Source: Agelas oroides
Taxonomy: Eukaryota > Porifera > Demospongiae > Agelasida > Agelasidae
DNA length: 64,000 bases
Reading direction: 5' to 3'
NCBI GenBank assembly: GCA_949130485.1
Contig: OX422198.1
Coordinates: forward strand, 1,016,501 to 1,080,500
Shown here: one piece after another, positions 39,301 through 49,800 of the stretch
Layout of the letters: the number at the start of each line of letters is the position of its first letter
Position numbering within the stretch: the stretch's first letter is position 1
Notes under the pieces: model-generated
The model's input: only the letters and a program-made list of their open reading frames with translations
Databases searched by the model: none
Told to the model about the DNA's origin: nothing
Program-made: the position numbers and the translations under genes

Positions 39301-42300
39301 ACTGACCAACAAGTATGGGAAAGTGGTTTGTATAAGTAAGTGCCAATTGTGAGACTCATGAATATTGCTGTATAAGGCAAGTGCACTTACAAAAACTTTC
39401 AGGTTTTACTGTGTGCAATTGGGACATGGATTAGACTTGAGCAAATGAGACATTAATATAAGATAAATCTGAACCCTCTAGTCAGATTATCGCACTTACA
39501 CTTGCAGTGTGTTCCTTCTGTGAATGGCTAGTTGATAAGTCGGCTTTCAAACTGTCAATTTCTGACTTGTGCATTTCAATCTACAAGGGCATGCAAGCAT
39601 GAAAGGATTTGGAGAGATCAGATGCATAGACAGACTTGTAAACATAAGCAGTGATTAATTACTTGTATCCTGCTATGGTTCACCTCATGTGTTCATTCGT
39701 GTAGAGAACTAAAATACGTATGTAGTACTCTAAGATGGCGTAAAAGCTTCATATACATGACAGGTTGTAACTTTCCACCCACTCACCTCCTCTGTCATCA
39801 TTTTCTTTTGTCCCTCCATGGCATTGCTCAGCAGTGTCAGTCTCTTCTCCAGTGTCAGCTTCATCTCCTGTGCAGCATTCAAGTCAGATGACATCATTGC
39901 ATTCTTTGCTTGAAGCTCACTGTTCTCTGCAGTCCGTTCCTGCATTGTTGATCTCTGTTGGAAGCTCTCACTGTCCAGTGTTTTGTAACAGTTGTGCAGC
40001 TCAGTGTACTGCTCCGTGATGTTATGCAATTCTAGCCTCAGCTCTGCTTCTGCCTGCTGGGCCTTATCAGACTGGGAAAACGGAAGGAATTATCAGCATC
40101 ATGCATGTGAAGGATGCATGTGAAGGATTGTCTTTTGCGTATGTACATCTCATGGTATGGAAGCTACAAGAGCTGGATACAGAAAGCATGCATGTGCAAT
40201 GATTGCAGGTATACAGTGGCTGAAGTACCATAAGTCACATACACACAGACATATATACATATATGTGTGGGGAGAAATTACTGATGACAGACTTGAGACC
40301 ACTCACCACTTCCTGGTGTTCTACTTTCAGTTGCTGCAGCTCCATTTCTAGCCTACCAGACTGCTCCTTCTTCTTCTGGAATTCGGCCCTAGTTGTGGAA
40401 AGCTCTAGGTCCAGGGTAAAGCATCTCTCTTGCTCATAGCTCAGTGAGCATTGCAGCTTCTCTATCTGTAGCTGGGCTACCTTCATCTCATTCACCCTTT
40501 CATCCACCTCACGCTGTGCCTGTGTGCATGCAGCAAGATCAATGTACTGTGTAGGTTTTTGGAAAGCAATCACGGCAGTCTGATTATGATCACTATAGTG
40601 ATTCTAGCTTCTCAACCAAGTTATGTTAAAAAAGGTGTGCTTTGGCTTGGTTTCGTGTGTAATTATTCACTATGTGAGAACTACAAATGATAAATTGACA
40701 AGCTTGCTGCATCCCTATTTTTATTTCGACTTCTCACCTCTGCCACCCTATTCTTTTCCATTTCCAGCTGTGACATCCGCGCACTGAGGCTACTGTCAGC
40801 ATCACTCTTAGAAGAGGCCAAGCTGTGATACTCCCTTCTCAATTCTGACAGTTGAGTTCTGCTCTGCTCAAGTGCCTTCTTACAGACAGCTAGTTCTTGG
40901 TTGGCTGCAGAGATTTTGCTTTGCAGTGAAGATTCAGATGCTTGGACTTGCAACAATTCTGATTGTTTAGATTTGAAGTCATCTTGGAGCTTAGCAAGCT
41001 GTGACTGAAGAGCTGAAAACTGCTTCTGGGTGACTCTTAGTTCAGCGTTAAGTGATTGGGTTTCCATCTGCAACATTTGCATCTCTTGATTCTTTTGAGC
41101 TAGCTCTGTCTTGCATTGTGAGTTCTCAGCATTGAGACTATCAAGCCTCTTGGAAGATTTCTCAAAGCTAGTGCTCAGTGATTCCAAGGTGGCTGTCAGC
41201 TCACTTGAACCCTGTTTCTCAGTTTCAAGGCTTTTAGAGGATTCTTCAAGCTTTTGTAGAGTAGCAGTGAGAGAAGCTTGAAGTGTTCTGGCCAACTCTT
41301 GGAAGTGGTCTCGCTGGCTACACACATCCTGCAGCTCTTCCTCTCGCTCGCAGAGGTCATCACTCAGACTCTCAGCCTTTGACTGTATGGTGCAGTAGAG
41401 TTTTGTAAGAAGGTCACCCATTTAGCTAGCAATACAATTCCGGCTTTACATAACCAATGGTGTAGCTAGCCTTGTTTTCAGGTCTTTATTGAACCTTGGT
41501 GGTTAGAGAATAAGCCTGGGCATGCATACAAACTGCTTGGCTATTCACACTCTGTACTGAAACAGCACATATGAATGAATCATTACCTTCAGTGTTTCTA
41601 TCTCCTCCTCCAAGCTGGCTTCATTCCTGTTGGCACTGGCCTTACTGGAAGTCCTTAATGCTTCCTGCACCTCTGAGAGGGTGCCCTCCAAACTATTCAC
41701 CTAGTAAATTGAGGGAGAAGAAGGACATGCATGAGAGGGGAGAGAGAGAGAGAAACGAAGGAAAGGTAGAGAGAGGGAAAAAATGGAGAGAGAGGCTGGT
41801 AATATGTGGAGGTGCCACAAAAAAGTGAAGTGATCACAGTACATTACAAATGTCAGTCCGGCCATTTTCCACAGGGTGTCATATTATGAAGCTTGTACCA
41901 ATTCAGATATTCCCTGTACTCTCCATATACACACCTTGGCATAGGCCTCCTCTTTCAGCCTGGTGAGTTCTCTGATCTGTTGGAGCAAGTTTTCTTTCTC
42001 TTCTTCCAGCTGTACCCTCATCTTCTGCTGCACCTCTGCTAGTTCTGCCACATGGGCCTGACTTAGCTCCTGCTCCACTGCTTGCTGCTGAAACAACTGC
42101 TCCTCAAGTTCAAAGACCTTGACTGTGGCAATGTACACCATGATTGTACATGTAGCATTTGGTCAGTGTTTTAAGTGTGACACATTCTAGAAGCAAACTC
42201 AGTTGTTACATTGAATTACTTCTCATTGCACGAGACTAAATTAATATTCAACCAAACGCCCCCTCCCCACTTTTGCCTCAAAGTAGTGTGCAAAAAGTGG

Positions 42301-44158
42301 GGGAGTATTTTCGGGAGCTTACGGTACTCCACATTAAAATGTACAACACCAATACTCTCATTGGCACTTGCCTCTTACACTTTATATGGACAGCATACAG
42401 CACATCAGATTTCTCTTGAATGATGTGCACACACTCATGTGCAGGTGTTGATACCTACCTTCAGCCTTTGTAGCCTTTTCCCTGTTCCTCTGGTTTTGGG
42501 CTTGGAGAGACGAAATGGAAGCCTGGGACTTTCTCAGCTGGCTCTCAAGCATGTCTTTCTCCACCTTCAGAATGAGGAAAATATCATGTAGTTTATGTAC
42601 TCAGTTTAAACCACCTACTCCTGGATCACCAGAGGTCACATGTATGTACGTGACTTCCTGATGGAAGGGTCTGGCAACATGGTGATAGCACCACATGCAA
42701 GCTATATAGCTGCTTCTATCTGATAGTTTTATATGATCCCCAGAGAATGAAGCCATATCTTACAGTGGGAAGACTGTTGAGATGAAATGGAACACGTGAC
42801 AAAGTATGTCAAACTTCAAATAATGTTATACACCTTCAGGTTGAGAACACCTTGCTAATTTGAGCTTATTTTTTGGTCTGCATTTGAGCTAGGGGTTCCA
42901 CTGTAAATGCTTTCTAGAACACATGTACCCAACTTTGTATGTATGTATATACCTTCACAAAAGCTACATAAGTTATCCCTTACCTGCAGTAAGTTGAGCT
43001 GGGAGCTCAGTAGCTGTGGTTCTGATGTGTTCTGATGTCCAGATCCACTTGATGGTCTACTAAAGTCTACAGTAGCAGAATTGTTAGGATGAGATTCAGC
43101 AGCAGCAACTGATGTCTTGCATGAAAGATGGACAGGACTGGAAAGACCATCACCCTTTGTCAATACTGCATGTGTGGATTGTACAAGAGAGATCGAGCTT
43201 GATGTAATAATGTTTGGAAACACAAGCTGCATGGGTACACATGTTTGGAGATGCATTAAAGTTGGTAAGGCATGTGCGCATGCAGCACCACAGATCATGA
43301 TATAGTAATAGGACACTGTCCTACTATACACTCTGGACTGCACTACTATTCATAGTAATTGCATGTATGAAACTAGTAACAAAAAATGGGGTTGGAGGGA
43401 AGATAAATTACCTGGGATGTGGCTAGGACTGCCTGTCTTTTCCTGGGTGCCCAGTGGTGGGTAGGAGTGGTACGATGAGGGGACCACTTTTGTTGGACTG
43501 TGTCCTCTGGAGTGTTCACCATCACTGGAACTACACAGGACAACAGTTTAAGCAAAGTAGCTTGTTGTAAGGACACTATTGTCAATGCTTTTAATTCTTA
43601 GAATACATTAGTACATAGGACATTTGTACAGGTATGATCACATGTCTTGTACAGTAAATCCTGGCCTTGATACATACCGTATTTCTTCAACCAGACGCTG
43701 CGGCTACTATTTTTTTGCTGCACGTTTTGGTAATTTCAATCATGCACACTTCCAAGAGTATCATGAGCCCGACCAACCCCAGTAGTTAGGAGTTGAAAGC
43801 ATGTGACTGGTGACAGTTTTATCCTTTTTGTATACACCATACCAACTTTGTCTCGTAAGCCTGTTTAGGCTGGTTGCATTTTTGCAAGTGACATTGATTG
43901 ATTGTTATGGCAAGATTGAAGTACATTTGTAGATGTCTATCCACCATTGTAGTGCCCCTTTCTGTCCTTGACTAATCATCACGACTCTTAGTGAGGCGTA
44001 GTGGACATTCTCACTTGCAGATTGGTGATCATGAAGTGCAAGACAGTCCCTCTTATTCAACTACAAGTAATTGTGGATGCTTACCTTCCACTGTAGGTTC
44101 TTTTAGAGTGTACTGGGGAGGGTATCCTGGTGGGACTAGGAGTCCTGCGGTCAGTCAT
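33354..44158 (-). CDS. Large coiled-coil protein, 26 exons
   Basis: Exons: 44158-44085, 43530-43412, 43165-42984, 42564-42459, 42122-41935, 41700-41587, 41376-40738, 40519-40307, 40071-39787, 39580-39500, 39102-39043, 38727-38596, 38495-38353, 37847-37719, 37610-37496, 37323-37159, 36960-36916, 36805-36731, 36474-36295, 35788-35694, 35565-35491, 35241-35098, 34742-34632, 34249-34123, 33685-33564, 33477-33354. They sum to 3,843 bases, a closed frame of 1,280 residues with consistent phases. Residues 1-125 are Ser/Pro/Thr-rich and basic (MTDRRTPSPTRIPSPVHSKR). About 126-1230 is nearly continuous heptad coiled coil rich in Glu, Gln, Leu and Ser. The tail is basic and Pro-rich (LPARPPLYHRPVPL). 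No motor or other globular domain is visible. The architecture suggests a centrosomal, ciliary or cytoskeletal scaffold, but I do not recognise the orthologue. The exact first exon is the least certain part. Confidence 0.85.
38915..38956. mobile_element. TAGCCTCGTTCCC-type hairpin MITE, copy d
   Basis: CTAGCTTCGTACCCAGGC ... GCCTGGGTACGAGGCTAG forms an almost perfect 18-bp stem with a 6-base loop, inside a coiled-coil-gene intron. No target duplication is evident. Confidence 0.75.
39215..39330 (+). repeat. Dispersed repeat, copy 3 (coiled-coil-gene intron)
   Basis: Carries GCCAGAGGAAGCAACGGAC, CATGGTGTACCTACCCC and ACCAACAAGTATGGGAAAG, as in the copies at 3425 and 11640. Confidence 0.6.
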
Positions 44159-44648
44159 GATTCCCAATACTGCAAGGAAAAAGCACTGGTTCTGTCATAG
44201 ACGATTACTCTAGAAGCCATGATTTCACTTGGAGTCATCTGTGTACCATCATTCATAGATAATATAGTGGAGTGTCTAACAGAATTTATGCTAGCAAACT
44301 TTGTTAATTTGTACATTCCAGACATATGAAGGTGTGTGACTACACAGCTCACAGCCGTTGGTAAATATCTTAGCCATCAAGGTAAATCAAACTAACTGAA
44401 AATGGGACATGCATATGAATTTTTCGACCTAGAAATTTGGAAAAGTGGAAACACAGAGCGCTTATTTATTATGCAACGGGTGCACGCTAATGCCATGCTC
44501 CCGTAGATTTTCTGTAACATACAGTTGGAAATAGTCTATACGTGCAAACTGCGATCGCAACACAAAAATGAGAGTAAACAAACCTCTTTCAAACAGGTAC
44601 ACCAAGCTGTATAAGCTGCCACACACGTCGCCTTTTTTCACACCTCAG

Positions 44649-44656
44649 CCCCGCCC
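44649..44656. promoter_or_regulatory. GC box upstream of coiled-coil gene
   Basis: CCCCGCCC in a locally GC-rich stretch, about 490 bp upstream of the proposed coiled-coil start codon. Candidate Sp/KLF site; position is the only support. Confidence 0.3.
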
Positions 44657-44727
44657 ACTCACTCCTTGAGCTTAGGTGTAAATGTTCTAATTTTACGAAT
44701 CACAAGGTAATATCCAACCAGTGCTAA

Positions 44728-45021
44728 TTAGTGACTAGTGTAGACTTGACTAGCGTCTGATACTGGTGTCTTTACGCGGTAATACAGGTGTTTGGTGTAT
44801 TTCCTGGTTGCCTGTCCTTTAGCTACATCCTGTATCAGGTTAGTGATAATTTCAGCTGTGCATCCAGACATGTAGGTGCACGTGTAATCGTGTACCGTGA
44901 GATCACGACGTGGGGATGAATGTGATCGGGTTTTGGATGACCGTGGGTGATTAACTTTGTAGCTCAGAAAGCCTCGGGCCAACTCTCTTCTGTACAGGAG
45001 GTAGAGATAGTCTATGTACAC
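44728..45021 (-). CDS. Small basic ORF, uncertain
   Basis: A 97-codon frame (MYIDYLYLLYRRELARG ... ending VYTSH). Its composition is protein-like rather than low-complexity, with a basic Ser/Arg segment (SSKTRSHSSPRR) and a mixed segment (CTAEIITNLIQDVAKGQA). A good acceptor (CTCCTGTACAG, just before AAGAGAGTT) lies inside, so this may be the last exon of a spliced gene rather than a single-exon gene; I found no convincing upstream exon. No family recognised. Confidence 0.4.
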   Translation of the reverse strand: MYIDYLYLLYRRELARGFLSYKVNHPRSSKTRSHSSPRRDLTVHDYTCTYMSGCTAEIITNLIQDVAKGQATRKYTKHLYYRVKTPVSDASQVYTSH

Positions 45022-45037
45022 AGAGACTATCTCTACC
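45000..45037. repeat. Perfect 14-bp hairpin
   Basis: GGTAGAGATAGTCT and AGACTATCTCTACC with a 10-base loop. It overlaps the start codon and acceptor-like site of the uncertain ORF at 44728-45021. Confidence 0.8.
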
Positions 45038-46590
45038 TCAGTGTGTCATAATTTGTGGGAGCAAGTGTAGAAACACTTACCAGTTTCACATGTACGTACA
45101 TATTTGCTACAACTCTGAAAACTATACGCAGTTTCCAATGATGAGCTGATCTCTAAAGCTTGAAGCAGCCATCAATTTAAAGTATAATGTCATTGCTTTG
45201 AGATTCATTTCATGTTCTAATTGAGCATATTTTTATTAACCTCAATATTCCTGGCTCCGTATTCTACACAGGGAAGGGTGTGGTTAGAGTTGATATAAAT
45301 ACTGTTAGGACACATGTTAACATAATTATGTACTCTCAGTGGTGGCTTGTTAATTATTATCAACTCATTACAATTTGTGAGTGTGCCTTCTTGGGAGTGA
45401 AAAATTCCCTTGGACTCTAATTAGAGACCTGTAACCAGACCAACTTGTGCTCAAGCTTTTGATGTGGCATACACTGTTGTGGTAGAGTCTGTGCTGCAGT
45501 CAGAAACACCATGCACTCAGTAAGCTGTATGCCAATACAGCCCATCCCTGATTTGAATGTACATACCACATTTTGGGGTACTATTTACCTAGCGTATGGA
45601 GACAATCTTGTAGCAAGCTTCTCAGCACAAGCTGGGAGTTCCCCCATGACTGAGGTTTTATGTGTGCAAATTGTAGCATGCATTTTAAGCCCTGTCTGCT
45701 GTGCCATGTTAGTCTTGTGCCTAGACCCTGTCCTCTCACACTGAAAATGGTCTGATGAACCATGTCAAATTTCTTTGGCTAGTGTACACTTTTGTGAATA
45801 GTGTAATGTAGAAATGTTTTATACAAACACACCAAGCATTCAAGAGCATTGCGCTGTCTGCCAGCAACTATTGTCTGTACTTGTTTTGATAAGAGCAAGG
45901 TCTGGGTGGTGACTACAAGCCTCTGCAGTGACTTCAGAAGTGTTGTTTTGATAAGAACGCTTCCTGGTGCACTAAACAGACTCATTCTACCCATGACTTC
46001 CCTGTTTTGAAGAACGCTTCTACTACGGGCTAGCCAGCTCTTCCGCTAAACTGGATTCACTCGAAAATAATTAGTGCAGCTACCGTCTGCATAATTGGAT
46101 TAACAAAAATTGCATTTCTTTCGCTAGATTGGATCTACCGTTCTATTAGAATAATGACGGTATACATACATGAACAATAAGTGAACCACATCTCCCTGAA
46201 AGATGCGGGCGCATGTAGTTGTCATGCACAGTCACCACTGTGAAGGAGGGTATTTCACTGTGGTGAGATAGGGACTACGTGGTAATGATTCACTTGTTAG
46301 TGTTGGATCCATTTATCTATGTCATGGTGTACTGAACCAGATATTATGTTGGAAGACTTCGACACAGTGTCGTTCTTCTATCAACAAAATATGTTACTAG
46401 TGCTAGCGGATAGCTTATTTTGGAATTGATAAACAGGAAGCAATCAATCTTGGGTGTCTATTTTGATGCTTAGTATTTATACAAGTCCAGGAAGAGACTC
46501 TGAAATGTTAATTGCATTCCAATGGCACAGGCTGGTAGAGCTATGCCGAAGTGCTTCTCAAAGCTCTATCCCTATTGGTCATATGTGCCA

Positions 46591-46648
46591 TTGCCCTAAC
46601 AACACCCTAAATTACCCTTAACTCAACCCTAATAAACCCTAATCCAAC
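46591..46648. repeat. Degenerate telomere-like motifs
   Basis: Six spaced CCCTAA or close variants (CCCTAACAACACCCTAAATT, ACCCTTAACTCAACCCTAAT). They resemble the animal telomere repeat, but are irregular. Confidence 0.4.
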
Positions 46649-46869
46649 CAATCAGATTAGAGCTTTGAAACGCAATTCGGTACTGTAAGGCTGGTAAGCT
46701 GAAATATTAATTGCATTCCAATGTCACAGGCTGGTAAGCCTGGTATACCTGTTCAGTATACAAGTCTTGTAATTATGGGGAGAATCTAAGATATTGTGTC
46801 TATATACATGTATGTGTCTGCATTTAGCAGATCACTGTGGTTTCTGTTGTGATTGCACAGTGACACGCC

Positions 46870-49800
46870 ATGGAGCCACCCACACCTGAGAAGGAGGTCC
46901 CCAGTGACACACACACACCACAAGAGGTCCCCAGTGACACACCCACACCTGAGAAGGAGGTCCCCAGTGACACACACACACTAAAGCTTGTAAGTATGCA
47001 TGAATGAGTCGCCATTTGTTACAAGAACAAAGAGGGCCCCACCTTTGAGCAAGTACATTATACACTGTAGATATACATGTGTATGCTGTTATCATACTAA
47101 CTGTGTGGGAGGTAGTGATTGAAACCACAGACCACACCAATACAACATGACTTGGCAAGAAGCCCCCTTTGGATTGAGCTAACAGAGTTATATATACCAC
47201 AGTAGATAAATAAAAGGCCATGCAAAGCAAGACTAAGGCGAGTTCCAAGAGAGGTTGAACTGGGCATGGAATATGATTTGATGGCATAGTTACAAGATGG
47301 AATATGGGTAGAGCTGGATCAAGGGCATAATGAAGTGTGTGCATTTCGTTGGTATTACAATAATGTGAATACGCCAAGCATATCGAGGTGCAAAGAATGA
47401 GTAAGTAATATCAGTATGTAGCCTCGTCCCTGGGTGGAGGGGCCTGGGGACGAGGCTACATCAGTATGGAACTGGGATAATGCAGCTTAGCCGAAAGAAT
47501 TCTCACGCTTGAAAATGTGTGGTGGATTGTTACATGTAATCTTGTCCCCATACCCCAACCGAAAGGAGAGGGTCTGGTGACATTCAGCTGATTCTTTGGT
47601 TTTTAGTGAGAAATTTTCAACTACTAATCACATTGTAGAAACAAAATCTTTAGTTTAGTGTTTTTCGCATACAAAAGCAGTTCGCAACTGTGTGTATGGT
47701 AACTATGTATATTTAATGAAGACCAAGACTAGGGGTTACAATGTTCGGAGAAGAATGGTGGTGTAAATTGCTTTTATGCCTACTAGAAATGCATCCTTCC
47801 CATGATGTACATGCCTGCAATCTCAGCACCGTGTCTTTTGTATGTGTGTGTGTATCATTTCGCAGTCTAGTTCTCTGAACCAAGAGGAGGCAGAAGATGG
47901 AGGAGTGGAAGAAGCCAGACCCAGTCTATCAACCTCTGAGCTGGACTCTCAGAATGCTAATGAGCACTCTATTGGCATTGAAACTAGTCTAACTAGAGAT
48001 TCACCGACACATTCATCAATGCCACCTGCAACTGAAGCACAGATACATGTGCTCACGGGAGAAGACGCTGCCCAAACCAGTGAATCTCAAGACTCTGAAC
48101 AGTTGGAATCTGATGAAATTGATGTTGATAGAAAAGTTGCCGACCCTATGCAATCTCCTAATTATCAAGATTCCAGAACTGATTTGAAAAATCTAGATCC
48201 ACATCCTTCAGAGGCTCCACCCACAGATCTACCGCAATCAGAGGCTCCACCCACAGATCTACCACAGTCAGAGGCTCTACCCACAGATCTACCGCAATCA
48301 GAGGTTCCACCCACAGATCTACCGCAATCAGAGGTTCCACTCACAGATCTACCGCAATCAGAGGTTCCACCCACAGATCTACCGCAATCAGAGGGTCCAC
48401 CAACTGATCTACAGCAGTCGGACAGTGTGCCCACAGATCTACACCAATCAGATCAGCCAACAGATCTACAGCAATCAGTGATTCCTCACACAGATCTACC
48501 ACCATCAGAAAGTCAGCCAACGGATCTACCACAATCAAAGGCTCCACCCACAAACCTACAACAATCAGAGCATAGGCCAACAGATCTACAGCAGTCAGAG
48601 GGTCTGCCCACGGATCTGCTATCCTCTGAGATCTCTGGGAGGCCTGACAAGAGTGGTGAAAATGATCACCAAGGGGATCCACAAATGGAAAAAGTTGGAG
48701 ATCATACTACATCTAAAAACGGTGATATAAAAGCCAGTGCAGATGTATCCCCTCATCAGAAGGCACATCACACCTCATCTCCCATGAACTCTCTTAGCTT
48801 GGAAGGGGAGACTGGCGAGGTAAAGGCTGTACGAAAGGAGGAACTGAAGTCTACTCTCCTAAAGTCAGCGGGGATACAGTTACAACAAGGGTCACAACAA
48901 AACACTCAGGAGTACACAACACCTCGGCAACAAAACAGCAATGTGAGTGCGTCTGACCAACCACCCACTCTGCAAGACAAGCCAATGTCCATCCCGATCA
49001 CCAAGTATGATTCGCCCAGTCTTGACGATCGTAATCTGGAACAGTTCAGTGAGATTCTGCTAGATTCTGATCTGAGTCCTTCAGACAGTGAGCTTCAAAT
49101 GGAGTCATCAGGTCCAAAGCAAAAGGCAGAGAAGAGAGTCCGCTTTGCTGACGAAGTCGAAGCACTATGGAAGGAGGGTGCAACTGCTTCAGGTTGGTTG
49201 GTGTAGTCTTAGCTACATGTGCAAGATCTTACTGTCCCTTCACATGCAGTTACACACTTTCTTTGTTCATAGATGTTCCTCCAGCAGCTACTCATCGTAC
49301 GAGAAGCCCCCCACCACTCACTGGTCTGACCAGTGGAGGAGGAGAGGAGGTAACAAAACATCCTGGAATACCCGTCAGCTCCTCACCCACCTCCCCTAGA
49401 ACCCACGACCATGTGGTAGGTTTCAAAGACCTTTGTCAAGCTACTTGCTTACAAACTACAATATACTGTATAGCACTAAGTTTTTGCAGGTCATTAATTT
49501 GTGACACAACATAAACCACAGATTTTATGCTCTGACTGCAAGAGCGTCGATGGACAACATCCTGGGGCTAAGCTGCCGAATCTGCAAGGAACACTCTCCA
49601 GATAGACATACCTTCGAAGTAGGCATTGCTTTGCTAACATCTGCAAGCTCAAGCATGGTTTACACAGAGGATTCACAGAATGAAATCTTAAAAAAAACGC
49701 TATTTGTAGATCCTCCAAAATTTAGCGCTATACAGTATACTTACATGTACACTCCATATAGTACATTGTGTATTTTAGGCATCTGCACACAGATGGTGTT

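Larger units (their letters stand above)
44159..46869. other. Intergenic region between coiled-coil and MINT genes
   Basis: Contains a possible small gene (44728-45021), a GC box, a perfect hairpin (45000-45037), a 35-bp direct repeat (46499-46534 and 46697-46732) and a telomere-motif-rich stretch (46591-46648). The two large flanking genes diverge from it, so both promoters should be here. Confidence 0.55.

Noticed and set aside
46786-47377. Minus-strand frames with GDLL/WGPP repeats
   Set aside because: Antisense of the EVPSDTHTP-encoding MINT first exon and the adjacent intron.
48158-48682. Minus-strand frames opposite the MINT decapeptide repeat
   Set aside because: Antisense reading of a 30-bp coding minisatellite, which keeps several frames open by periodicity.
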